NCBI RefSeq assembly: GCF_039830135.1
Contig: NZ_CP156081.1
Location: 3,148,001 to 3,212,000 of the forward strand
Source: Defluviimonas sp. SAOS-178_SWC
GTDB taxonomy: Bacteria; Pseudomonadota; Alphaproteobacteria; Rhodobacterales; Rhodobacteraceae
Reading direction: 5' to 3'
DNA: 64,000 nucleotides
Every line of letters begins with the position of its first letter. Position 1 is the stretch's first letter. The notes below the pieces were generated by a model. That model ran no database searches. It worked only from the letters and a program-made list of their open reading frames with translations, and was not told the DNA's origin. This document shows positions 36,644 to 46,629 of this stretch, one piece after another. The position numbers were made by a program, and so were the translations under genes.

Positions 36644-36733
36644 GGCGCTCTCTCTACCCCGGAAGCCGGATAGCGTCCAGATTGCCCTTGCGCGGCAGAA
36701 AATTTGCGTCTAACACGCGGCCCACGAAAAAGT

Positions 36734-36808
<75 letters not shown>

Positions 36809-36927
36809 TTGTCATTCAGAAAAATATGCTTATACAACAATGGCTTGGATCGCGTCCACAAAGCCGTTCTTAGCTCGTTTCGGGCACGGCTTGTTTCGAC
36901 AAAACTCGACCGATCTTACGTAAATCG

Positions 36928-36953
36928 GTGCAAATGTGTGCAAATTCCGTGCA
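36928..36953. repeat. Helically phased GTGCAAAT words downstream of tRNA-Thr
   Basis: GTGCAAAT occurs at 36928-36935 and 36938-36945, with a further GTGCA at 36949-36953. Spacings are 10 and 11 bases. It lies 120 bases past the tRNA-Thr end. The pattern parallels the repeats beside tRNA-Cys and tRNA-Phe and suggests integrase arm sites or a regulator site for the gene at 37056. Confidence 0.4.
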
Positions 36954-37055
36954 TAGTCAACGTCGCGGATGATCACCAAGCGTTGGCAATGCACGATGCA
37001 TGTACGTCCGAAACCAAAAAAATTCAGCCCGACAGTACGAGGCACGTGAAGCTCC

Positions 37056-38060
37056 ATGACCAACTCGCCAAGTTACACTTTGAGGGTGTCCGTCAAAGTC
37101 CTCGGAAGAGAACCCATTACCGGTCTTGAGCCAGAGCCTTCGTTCATGGCGGAAGACGTTTCAGTGACCGTAAAGCAGCGATGGCCCTACCTGATCTTGC
37201 TGGCAAGCGGGTTCGGCTCCGAAGCCGATGCGGAACAGTTCTTACCTCGAATCCAGGCGGCCCTATGGAACCTCGCGCTCACCTACAACATTTCATTCAA
37301 GCCATGCTTTCGGCGTAGCGACATTAGTCGGCCCGATGATCCTTATCAGGGCGCTCGCAATTTGGCCAAAGCGTTTGGGCAAACTGTTACTGAACCGGTG
37401 GAGCCACTGCACGGGCTCACTCAAGAAGAAGGATATGCGATCTTTGAAAGCAGCGAGAACATCCGAGTTCTCGCCATGGGAGATGGGTCAGTCCACGTGT
37501 CCACAAGCTGGGCAAATGCCAGTCGCGCACTGGCGGAAGGAATTCGTACCGCTCACACCATTGCAAAAGATGCTGATGACGATCTCACGACCGCTATCGA
37601 TCTTTATTTGGCGAGCTTTTACGAAACTTCAGTTCGCGCGCGATTTCTCACTTTGATGACTTGCTTGGAAGTTCTCGCGCCGGTGACCGACAAGCATGGC
37701 ACTGTCACCAAGCTACTTGCAGACTTCGGGGCCAGCGTGGAAACCCAGCTTTCATCGGCGACTAACACTGAAGAACGGGACGCGCTGGAAGCGCTTCTGC
37801 GAGAGCTAAATTTCAAGAAGGAAACATCTATTCGCCGGAGACTTCGTTTCCTCATACTGACCGAAGCAGCAGTTGAAAATGACGCAAGGGAGAACCTGGC
37901 CAGGCAAGTGGTAGCGGCATACGACTTGCGAGGAACAATCGTTCACCGCGGCTTAGTCTCGGACCAGGAGTTGCGTGAAGCGAATGACACAGCCCTTGCA
38001 ACAGTCAAAATGCTGTTGCGTGCACGTCTAGGCCTTGTTGATCGGCCAGCCCGCACCTGA
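37056..38060 (+). CDS. HEPN-like protein of unknown function in a tRNA-Thr islet
   Basis: The 334-residue soluble protein has no named N-terminal domain. Its C-terminal third is helical (ARFLTLMTCLEVLAP, ETSIRRRLRFLILTEAA) and ends with YDLRGTIVHRGLVSDQEL. Arg292 and His297 form an R-x4-H motif in the place and context of HEPN RNase folds, close to the YDLR-x-x-x-H phrase of Apea-like HEPN proteins. Many HEPN proteins are RNases in toxin-antitoxin or abortive-infection defence. Codon use is plainly less GC-rich than the flanks. No antitoxin is adjacent. The role is inferred from motif and context only. Confidence 0.6.
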   Translation: MTNSPSYTLRVSVKVLGREPITGLEPEPSFMAEDVSVTVKQRWPYLILLASGFGSEADAEQFLPRIQAALWNLALTYNISFKPCFRRSDISRPDDPYQGARNLAKAFGQTVTEPVEPLHGLTQEEGYAIFESSENIRVLAMGDGSVHVSTSWANASRALAEGIRTAHTIAKDADDDLTTAIDLYLASFYETSVRARFLTLMTCLEVLAPVTDKHGTVTKLLADFGASVETQLSSATNTEERDALEALLRELNFKKETSIRRRLRFLILTEAAVENDARENLARQVVAAYDLRGTIVHRGLVSDQELREANDTALATVKMLLRARLGLVDRPART

Positions 38061-38203
38061 GAGCGGACACAAGTCTACCCACCCCACCAGCACCAGGGCA
38101 AACGAACTCGTTGCCGCCGGCGACGCATCGGCGCCCTCGTAGATCGCGGAGAGCGTCCGCAGCAGATAGCTGGCGGTCGTCGGGATAGCTTCTGGCGCGC
38201 CCC

Positions 38204-38665
38204 TCAGGCAAGATCAAGCGTCATGAAGACCGAATTCGGATCAGGGCGGTAGCCTTCGAACGGGCCGCATTCAACGAACCCCGCCCGCGCGTAAAGCCCG
38301 CGCGCGGCCGTGAAGCCGGGCTGTACCCCGGTTTCGAGGCTGATCCGCGTGTATCCCGCCGCCCGCCCCTCGGCGATGAGGTGGTCGAGCATCTTTCTCG
38401 CGAGGCCCCGCCCACGCTCTTCGATCAGGATATGCATCGACTTGATCTCCGCATGTCCCGCATCAATCCGCTTCAAGGCGCCCATCCCGATCGGACGACC
38501 GGCGTCGCGCATCACGAAGAAATCGATCCCCGGCGCGGCCAGCGCGCCCGCCGGCAGCATGTGGATGCTCTCGGGCGGGGTCTCGGAATGCATGTCGGCG
38601 GTGTGACGCTCGTGGAGCAGCGCCAGATCCGGGCCAAGCGGGCTTTCGCGGGCGATGTCGATCAT
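38204..38665 (-). CDS. GNAT family N-acetyltransferase
   Basis: The 153-residue protein contains the acetyl-CoA site EIKSMHILIEERGRGLARKMLDHLIAEGRAAGYTRI and the C-terminal LYARAGFVECGPFEGYRPDPNSVFMTLDL. The last segment (GPFEGY...SVFMTL) is typical of a small subgroup of bacterial GNATs similar to putative acetyltransferases of the YhfO/PhnO kind. Its ATG overlaps the stop of the upstream secreted-protein gene by four bases, so they share a transcript. Confidence 0.88.
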   Translation of the reverse strand: MIDIARESPLGPDLALLHERHTADMHSETPPESIHMLPAGALAAPGIDFFVMRDAGRPIGMGALKRIDAGHAEIKSMHILIEERGRGLARKMLDHLIAEGRAAGYTRISLETGVQPGFTAARGLYARAGFVECGPFEGYRPDPNSVFMTLDLA

Positions 38666-40098
38666 GGCTGCCCCGCCAGCGCCGACATGTCGAGTCCGTT
38701 GACTAACACCTTACCCTCCCCCGTCATCTCCACGACCCAGGCGAAACGTCCGACGCCGGCGGGCTTCGCGATTCCGCGCAGCATCATCAGCCCCGGCACG
38801 GCCCCCGCCCGAATATCCTCCGGCGCGGCGCTCAGCGCCTCCAGTACCGCTTCGATCCCCGTCGCCCCGATGGTGACGCTGCCTTCCGGCAGCCGACCGG
38901 GCCCGGCATCGAACCCGCCTTCGATATCGAGCGTGTAGATCGCCGAGGCAGCACCCTGCGGGCCGAGTTCGATCGTCACCCTTCCTTGCGGCAGCAGGGC
39001 CGCGAGGAGCCGCGCCTCCATTTCCGGCGTCGGGGCAATGTCGAGCTCGCTTTCGTCGAGCAGGATCTTCGCCGGCGCTGCCAGATCGAAACCCGATACC
39101 GCGACATCGACCGTGACCTCGTCGGGCAGGAGCGCCGGCACCCATTCCGGCAAGAGGTCCGCGGGCAGGTCGAGACCTTTGAGCGAAACCCTCTCGCGAA
39201 CCCGCCCGTCGGCAACAATTCCGTTTACATCGACGGCGATTCTCGCGCTCTTCGCGCCTCCCGAACCGAACGGCGTGTTCACGGCGATGTCCTGCAGCTC
39301 GCCGGTACCCGAAAGGCTGTCCCAGATCGGGAGCGCCGCGCGGGCCGCCTCCTTCATCCCGTCGAAATCGGCCCGCGCCGCCTCTTGGGACGGATGCGCG
39401 ACGAGCCAGGCCAGGAGCCCGAGCACCCCCTCGGTCCGCACGCCCTTAGCGTCGGCCACGACATCGTAGCGCGCCGCCTTGAACTCGAACTGAAAGGGCG
39501 CCGACCCCGGAGCCGAGAAGGTTTCGGCGAAACCCGTCGCCGTGTAGCGCAGCGTTCCGTCGACGCCGCCGCCCGGCGCGGCCGTCGCGCTGGACACGAT
39601 GTCGATTCGGTCGATCCGGTAGTCGACGGTACTCTCGGGGCTGCCCGCTTCGGTGAAGCGCTCGGTCACTTGCAGGTCCTCGAAGCGCCCGTCGGACGAT
39701 GCGAACGCCATCAGGGCCTCGTCGAAGACCCCGGCCCAACGCGCCACGCCAACGCTGAGATCAACGGAAAGCGCCTCCGGCACGTCGAGCTTGAGGGCGA
39801 AAGGCTCGTCTTGCGTCACGCCCCACTTGCCATCACCATCGTCGGTCAGCGTCAGATGAATTGGAGAGATCGCGCCCGTCACGTCCGCGCCCTTGCCGAG
39901 CGCGACAAACGGCGTCGCATCGAGCGTCACCGCATAGGTCTCGCCCTGCGGAACGACCGCGACCACACCATCGAGCGGGCCGAGATAGGTTCGCAGCCCC
40001 GCCTCGATCCGCGCCGCGCCTTCGGGCGTCGCGGGCTCTGCCCGGACGGGCGCGGCACTGAGGCAGAGAAGGGCTGCGGCGGAAAAGCGAAGGAACAT
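38662..40098 (-). CDS. Secreted periplasmic protein, possibly DUF2125 type
   Basis: The 478-residue protein opens with a signal peptide (MFLRFSAAALLCLSAAPVRA, likely cut after Ala). The rest is soluble, acidic and rich in beta-strand patterns, with no cysteine or enzymatic motif that I recognise. LDLPADLLPEWVPALLPDE and the repeated domain-like strands recall AsmA-like or DUF2125 proteins of alphaproteobacteria. The gene is coupled to the downstream GNAT gene. DUF2125 membership is from memory and should be taken as tentative. Confidence 0.62.
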   Translation of the reverse strand: MFLRFSAAALLCLSAAPVRAEPATPEGAARIEAGLRTYLGPLDGVVAVVPQGETYAVTLDATPFVALGKGADVTGAISPIHLTLTDDGDGKWGVTQDEPFALKLDVPEALSVDLSVGVARWAGVFDEALMAFASSDGRFEDLQVTERFTEAGSPESTVDYRIDRIDIVSSATAAPGGGVDGTLRYTATGFAETFSAPGSAPFQFEFKAARYDVVADAKGVRTEGVLGLLAWLVAHPSQEAARADFDGMKEAARAALPIWDSLSGTGELQDIAVNTPFGSGGAKSARIAVDVNGIVADGRVRERVSLKGLDLPADLLPEWVPALLPDEVTVDVAVSGFDLAAPAKILLDESELDIAPTPEMEARLLAALLPQGRVTIELGPQGAASAIYTLDIEGGFDAGPGRLPEGSVTIGATGIEAVLEALSAAPEDIRAGAVPGLMMLRGIAKPAGVGRFAWVVEMTGEGKVLVNGLDMSALAGQP

Positions 40099-40182
40099 GA
40101 GACGCCTATTCTGTGAAAGAAAAAGAGGCGCCCCGATGCGCCTCCATCGGGCCGCGACGAGGCGCGGCCAGAAAACCGGCGC

Positions 40183-40494
40183 TCAGTGCGTCCAGGGGCT
40201 GAGGCGGTCGGTGGCGAAATTCTCGCCATATCCGCGCGGGCGGATATTGGGTTTGCGCTTGTGGGGTTCGGCGGCGGCGAACTCGATACCATGGGCGCGG
40301 GCATAGTCCTCGGCGGCCTCGCGGCTTTCGAACCGCAGGCGGACCTGGGTCTGGGTATCGCCCGATCCCGTCCATCCCATCAAGGGATCGACCTCACGCG
40401 CTTCGGCGGGGGCGTATTCGAGGATCCAGACCTTTGTCTTCGCCGTTCCCGACTGCATCGCGTTACGGGACGGTTGATAGATACGCGCGCGCAT
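40183..40494 (-). CDS. Complex I accessory subunit, NDUFS4-like (ETC complex I subunit)
   Basis: The 103-residue protein reads [46 protein letters not shown] and [20 protein letters not shown], ending in the [14 protein letters not shown] [14 protein letters not shown]. This is the conserved core of mitochondrial NDUFS4, which alphaproteobacteria share. The subunit attaches to the peripheral arm of NADH dehydrogenase. ATG at 40494 (GGAG upstream) is preferred over a TTG two codons earlier. No nuo genes are nearby. Confidence 0.93.
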   Translation of the reverse strand: MRARIYQPSRNAMQSGTAKTKVWILEYAPAEAREVDPLMGWTGSGDTQTQVRLRFESREAAEDYARAHGIEFAAAEPHKRKPNIRPRGYGENFATDRLSPWTH

Positions 40495-40563
40495 GGCCAA
40501 ACTCCGTTTCTTCCCGGATCCTTATCGTGAAAGAAGGCCGCCCGCGCAAGGGGGCGGGCGGTC

Positions 40564-40617
40564 TCTTTAGGAGGGAAGGGCAAGCCTGACTCTTTAGGAG
40601 GGAAGGGCAAGCCTGAC
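40564..40617. repeat. 27-bp perfect tandem duplication upstream of the NDUFS4-like gene
   Basis: Two identical 27-base units abut at 40564-40590 and 40591-40617. Each starts TCTTTAGGAGGGAAGGG and ends CAAGCCTGAC. The second unit runs straight into the left arm of the inverted repeat at 40614-40683. It lies outside coding sequence. Confidence 0.85.
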
Positions 40618-40683
40618 TGCCGGTCTCTTGCTCTGGGGAGCGTGGGTGGGTGGTGGCTGGGTGGGTGCCGAGACCGGCAGTCA
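40614..40683. repeat. 14-bp perfect inverted repeat enclosing a G-run loop
   Basis: TGACTGCCGGTCTC at 40614-40627 is matched exactly by GAGACCGGCAGTCA at 40670-40683. The 42-base loop has five GGG tracts (40635-40665) with short spacers, a pattern able to form a G-quadruplex. No T-tract follows, so it is not an ordinary terminator. It could be a cruciform, an RNA stem or the ends of a tiny mobile sequence. Confidence 0.75.
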
Positions 40684-40894
40684 GTGCTGCTTGCATCTGT
40701 AACTTAGAACCGGAAATCGCATTACACAACCTAAAGTTGTTGTTGATCTTGTAATTTCTCGTCAATTTCCGGATTTGGCGACAGAACGAGGAACCCAATG
40801 ACCATCGTCGCGTCAGGATGAACAATCCACATCCGGCATTCGCCTTGAACCGGAACAAAAACAGATCAAATCTGGGGGACCGGAAGGAATCGCC

Positions 40895-43072
<2,178 letters not shown>

Positions 43073-43175
43073 CGTGTCCGAAGTAGTCGAAACTCGACTC
43101 CCTGAGGCGCAATGCTCGCTTAATGTCTAGCGGGAGATTACTCCCCCGCTTACTTTCCGGCATCTCGGTGATGAT

Positions 43176-43391
43176 CTATCGCGACGAATTCTTGAGCCAA
43201 TCAATGGCAACTGATCTGTCGCCGAAAACCGGTCTTCCCGGCATCATGATCCTTTTACCATCAACCACAACGTACTCCTCACCTCGGTAAAGAGGAATCC
43301 AGTTGCCGGTAGGGTCCAGCTTTTCGAAATAGATAATTTTACGCGTTCCGATCTCCGCTACAAGTCTACGATTTCTCGTGTTTTCTCGCAT
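43176..43391 (-). CDS. Hypothetical 71-residue protein
   Basis: A short ATG-started frame in a stretch less GC-rich than uvrB. The predicted protein (RKIIYFEKLDPTGNWIPLYRG, VVVDGKRIMMPGRPVFGD) has alternating strands like a small beta-sheet, with no known domain. Divergent from the gene at 43580. The order and composition of residues look protein-like, but no homologue comes to mind. Confidence 0.45.
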   Translation of the reverse strand: MRENTRNRRLVAEIGTRKIIYFEKLDPTGNWIPLYRGEEYVVVDGKRIMMPGRPVFGDRSVAIDWLKNSSR

Positions 43392-43579
43392 TTCTGCTTC
43401 ACTTTTCGTTTACCGTGTTTACGAAGTGGGCATTGCGGCCACGCATTCAACGGTAGGGCTGAGTCAGAAAGAACCGTTCATCATCACGAGTGAACGGGAG
43501 AAGAACGTAGGCCCTCAGAAATGAACTTGAACAAACACAGCGAGCTTAATAACGTCTCGCAATCGTCCGGCCTGTTGAA

Positions 43580-44038
43580 TTGACCACGAAGCCCAGCGCA
43601 CTAGTACCTCCCGTTTTTCCTAGACACCTAAGAGAACACCTTAAAATGTGGAAATACTTCGCTACTTCTGCCTACCTTGTTGGGGGGGCTGCACAGGCTG
43701 CCTGTCAAGTGGACGAAATTCACAAGAACACCGCGAGCGTTCCTCCCGCCTGCGAAGTTCACATGCAGAAACTCCAAAACTACATGTTTGAGAGGTGGGA
43801 AGGGGTGTACATGCCCGCTGACCCTTACATTACAACAAGTATCGTGGCCATTCGAATAGAGACGGATCCTACCCGCAAATGGTATGTGGAATCAGGGATT
43901 CTCGAGGAGGTGCTCCATGAGGCTTGCCGGCTGTTTTCCAAAGCTCAGTGGACGGGCATCATAGAAATCAACGGTCCCGTTGAATCTTTTTTTGACAAAG
44001 AGCCATTGACAATGTCGGTTAGCAGGCTCTGTCGGTAA
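43580..44038 (+). CDS. Hypothetical protein of up to 152 residues, atypical composition
   Basis: The frame opens at a TTG (43580); an internal ATG at 43646 (MWKYFATSAYLVGGAAQAAC) gives 130 residues with a weak signal-like start and is an alternative. The rest, such as LQNYMFERWEGVYMPADPYI and ILEEVLHEACRLFSKAQWTGI, looks folded but unfamiliar. It is low in GC next to neighbours. With the small antisense ORF at 43176 it forms an insert between uvrB and core genes. The function is unknown. Confidence 0.4.
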   Translation: MTTKPSALVPPVFPRHLREHLKMWKYFATSAYLVGGAAQAACQVDEIHKNTASVPPACEVHMQKLQNYMFERWEGVYMPADPYITTSIVAIRIETDPTRKWYVESGILEEVLHEACRLFSKAQWTGIIEINGPVESFFDKEPLTMSVSRLCR

Positions 44039-44224
44039 GCGATCGTGGCATAGCGCCACTTTCGCGGCTTGGCGCGGGTTCACCCTCATTCCCTTTCGAC
44101 CACCCTTAACCCGTTCTTAATCACCCCGCGCCAATCCTCCACCCATGCGGAACCTGAACTCCCCTCTCTCCCCCGAGGTCTGGCTAAAGGACTTTTCGCC
44201 TCGAAAACGGTGCAGGAGGGCGCC

Positions 44225-44383
44225 GTGATCCGCCGCAAGGCGCGCGACATCGAACGCTTCGTGGGCATGGATCGCTTCATGGCCGAGATCGACCGGCGCG
44301 GCTATCAGGTGGCCAAGAACTCCGGCGAATATATCATCTTCTGCAACCGCGCCCCGGTCCGCTGGCTCACCCCGCCCCGCTGA
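44225..44383 (+). CDS. Conserved small protein, 52 residues
   Basis: A GTG start preceded by AGGAGGG gives MIRRKARDIERFVGMDRFMAEIDRRGYQ then NSGEYIIFCNRAPVRWL. The longer frame from 44069 would add unlike sequence. The compact, charged helix-strand pattern and the strong ribosome site favour a real gene. I recall comparable short ORFs in Rhodobacterales but no function. Confidence 0.6.
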   Translation: MIRRKARDIERFVGMDRFMAEIDRRGYQVAKNSGEYIIFCNRAPVRWLTPPR

Positions 44384-44543
44384 CGCCGGAACCGCTTTCT
44401 CGAAAAGAAAGCGGCGCCCGAAATCCTTTCGGGATTTCGGCCCCCTCACCCATCCCGCGCCCGCGCCGCTTGTCCCGAATCCCCTCCGGGCGCAGAATGG
44501 TGCCGTCAAGCGGGCGCCCGGAGCGGCCCGGGGCGCGGCGCCC

Positions 44544-44577
44544 GCCCGAAAGAGGAGGACGCCCGAAAGAGGAGGAC
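44544..44577 (+). repeat. 17-bp tandem duplication carrying two Shine-Dalgarno sequences
   Basis: GCCCGAAAGAGGAGGAC occurs twice back to back, at 44544-44560 and 44561-44577, ending four bases before the ATG of the YbaK-type gene. Each unit holds AGAGGAGGA. The proximal copy is correctly spaced; the distal copy lies 17 bases further upstream. Confidence 0.9.
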
Positions 44578-44581
44578 GCCC

Positions 44582-45052
44582 ATGAGTATTGCCAAACGAC
44601 TGAAGACCCAACTCGACGCGCAAGGCATCGCTTTCGAGACCACACGCCATCCGCGCACCGCCACCTCGGCCGAGACCGCCGAAGTCGCGCATATCCCCGG
44701 CAACAACTTCGCCAAGGCGGTGCTCGTCCATCTCGACGACGATTTTTCGCTGGCCGTCGTGCCCTCTACCCATCGGGTCGATCTCAGTGCCCTGCAGAAC
44801 GTCATCGACCGCCGCATCGGGTTGGCGAGCGAATCCGACATCGCCCGGTTGTTCTTCGATTGCGACACCGGCGCATTACCGCCCGTGGGCGCGGCCTATG
44901 ACGTGCCCTGCGTGGTCGACGAGGCGCTGTCAGGGCTCGAACGGGTCTGGTTCGAGGGCGGCGACCACCGGACGCTGGTCTCAGTCAGCGGCGGCGATTT
45001 CGACACGCTTATGCAGAGTGCAACGCACGGCCAGATCAGCAACCACGCCTGA
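44582..45052 (+). CDS. YbaK/ProX-type aminoacyl-tRNA deacylase
   Basis: The 156-residue protein has the editing-domain pattern: IAFETTRHPRTATSAETAEVAHI, the lysine region GNNFAKAVLVHLDDDFSLAVVPSTHRVDL and GALPPVGAAYDVPCVVDEAL with the GxxPP loop. YbaK-like enzymes hydrolyse mischarged tRNAs in trans (Cys or Ala on tRNA-Pro, for example); which one is not readable. The duplicated ribosome site upstream is unusual. It is convergent with the ABM-like gene. Confidence 0.87.
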   Translation: MSIAKRLKTQLDAQGIAFETTRHPRTATSAETAEVAHIPGNNFAKAVLVHLDDDFSLAVVPSTHRVDLSALQNVIDRRIGLASESDIARLFFDCDTGALPPVGAAYDVPCVVDEALSGLERVWFEGGDHRTLVSVSGGDFDTLMQSATHGQISNHA

Positions 45053-45138
45053 ACCCGCGCGCAACGGTGCGACCGGGCGAGGCATGGATAGAGCTAACAG
45101 GCGGGCACGAAATTGCGTCACACAGCACCGCGCGCGCC

Positions 45139-45456
45139 TCAGAAGACCTCCGCGACCTCGTACATGACCGGTTCGAACCGCGAGCAAAGCGCGGAGAGAC
45201 GCCGGTTTCTTTCGCGCATCTCGGGCGTGCGGAGCATGGCCTGGAAATCCTTGCGGTCGCGCCACTGCGAATAGTTCGCGATCCGGGTCTGGGCGTCGTT
45301 CATGTGAAGGCCGGCCCCGATGAAGCCAGGCTGGTAGCGAATGAACTGATCGTAGGCATCGCGGAGCGCGTCCATCAAGTCCTGCGCCGTGCCAGGCGTC
45401 ATCTCGAAGGTGGTGATCACGGTCTGACCGCTGAAGTCGCTGGAAATCTTCGGCAT
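45139..45456 (-). CDS. ABM-type (antibiotic biosynthesis monooxygenase-like) small protein
   Basis: The 105-residue protein follows the ABM beta-alpha-alpha-beta pattern: GQTVITTFEMTPGTAQDLMDALRDAYDQF, GFIGAGLHMNDAQTRIANYSQWRDRKDFQAM and a C-terminal FEPVMYEV strand. Members act as cofactor-free oxygenases or are simply dimeric sensors. NYSQW is the usual strand motif. No biosynthetic cluster surrounds it. Confidence 0.82.
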   Translation of the reverse strand: MPKISSDFSGQTVITTFEMTPGTAQDLMDALRDAYDQFIRYQPGFIGAGLHMNDAQTRIANYSQWRDRKDFQAMLRTPEMRERNRRLSALCSRFEPVMYEVAEVF

Positions 45457-45524
45457 GGGCTGGCTCCGTTCGAGGGCGCGTTCTCCCCGACTATCGCGCC
45501 CGGCCCGCCGCGTGTAAACTGCGA

Positions 45525-45800
45525 TCAGAAATCAAAAAGCTCCGACAGGAAGCTCTCGCGCCGTTTCTTGCGCGAGTAGCGACGGTCGTCATCGTCGTCG
45601 CGGTGGCGGCGTTCGTCGCGAGAGGCGCGCGCCGGCTCACTCAACGCCACCGGCCGCTGCGCGTCGGCCGTGCTCCGGTCGATGATCTTGTCAAGCTCGC
45701 CACGGTCGAGCCAGACCCCCCGGCAGCTCGGGCAATAGTCGATCTCGACGCCGTTCCGATCGGCCATGACGAGCGTGGTGTTGTCGACGGGGCATTTCAT
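45525..45800 (-). CDS. TFIIB-type zinc ribbon protein
   Basis: The 91-residue protein starts with MKCPVDNTTLVMADRNGVEIDYCPSCRGVWLDRGEL in pieces: a zinc knuckle with Cys3 and Cys23/Cys26 and a GVWLDRGELDKII helix. A charged Asp/Arg tail follows. This zf-TFIIB small-protein family is widespread and uncharacterised. It precedes the ABM-like gene on the same strand by about 70 bases. Confidence 0.87.
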   Translation of the reverse strand: MKCPVDNTTLVMADRNGVEIDYCPSCRGVWLDRGELDKIIDRSTADAQRPVALSEPARASRDERRHRDDDDDRRYSRKKRRESFLSELFDF

Positions 45801-45863
45801 CTCTCGGGTCTCTCCTGTCAGGATTGTCCCGTTCGATATGGGTGCCTGCCGCCGCGGTGCAAG

Positions 45864-46496
45864 TCACCCGGCAAGAAGCCGCAGAACCTCGTCGGTCAGT
45901 GCCGCGACCTCGTCGGCCGCAGCCCCGCGCCCGGCCTCGGCCGCGCCAAGCCCCTGCCCCAGCGTCTCGGCATAGACGACCCGATTGGCAAGCCGCGCCT
46001 CGGCCAGTCCGGCGCTGAGTTCGGAAGCAGCCCGCGCCACATCCTCGCCCAGCCGCGTTCCCGCCCGGGCCCGGTTCAGTACCATCCAGGCGCGCTTCCT
46101 CTCCCGCGCGGCGAGGTCGAGCACGCCTTCGGTCGCCCAGAGATCGACGTGGGATGAGGCGACCGGCACCAGCACCAGATCCGCCTCGCGCAATGCGGGG
46201 CGCAGATCGGCGTCGACCTTCGGCGGTGTGTCCACGATCACCAGATCGGTCGCCTTCTTCAACTTCTCGCATTCGTAGGACACGCCCCAAGCCGATGAGG
46301 TCGAGAACTCTAGCCCCGCCTCACCGAGACGCTCGCGCCGGGTCATGAACCATCGCCCCAGCGAGCCCTGCGGATCGGTGTCGAGCAGCGCCACGCTCAG
46401 ACCCCGCTTCAGGCACGCGACGGCGAGGTTGACGGCCAGCGTCGTCTTGCCCGACCCGCCCTTCTGCTGCACGACGGCGATGACTTTTCCCGACAT
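45864..46496 (-). CDS. ParA/MinD-family ATPase
   Basis: The 210-residue protein begins MSGKVIAVVQQKGGSGKTTLA with the deviant Walker A KGGSGKTT. The switch regions are LLDTDPQGSLGRWF and DLVIVDTPPKVDADL. It is shorter than chromosomal ParA and lacks the N-terminal DNA-binding extension, so it resembles orphan ParA or MinD-like positioning ATPases. No ParB is adjacent. A longer frame to 46544 adds residues with no homology. What it positions is unknown. Confidence 0.85.
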   Translation of the reverse strand: MSGKVIAVVQQKGGSGKTTLAVNLAVACLKRGLSVALLDTDPQGSLGRWFMTRRERLGEAGLEFSTSSAWGVSYECEKLKKATDLVIVDTPPKVDADLRPALREADLVLVPVASSHVDLWATEGVLDLAARERKRAWMVLNRARAGTRLGEDVARAASELSAGLAEARLANRVVYAETLGQGLGAAEAGRGAAADEVAALTDEVLRLLAG

Positions 46497-46629
46497 GGAA
46501 TCTCCAATGCTGCGCCGCAATTGCCGCATCGCAGCATACACCATATCCAGACGGGATGCACGGCGCGCGGGGCATGGAAACCGGGCCCTTCGGCACGGGA
46601 TCTAACCCACTGACAAGGCGGGCATCCGG

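Noticed and set aside
38005..38217. A 70-codon minus-strand frame between the HEPN and GNAT genes
   Set aside because: It overlaps the end of the HEPN-like gene, has no ribosome site and no domain.
40840..40870. SOS box upstream of uvrB
   Set aside because: GAAC words are present, but pairs are two or three bases apart rather than the seven of the alphaproteobacterial LexA site.
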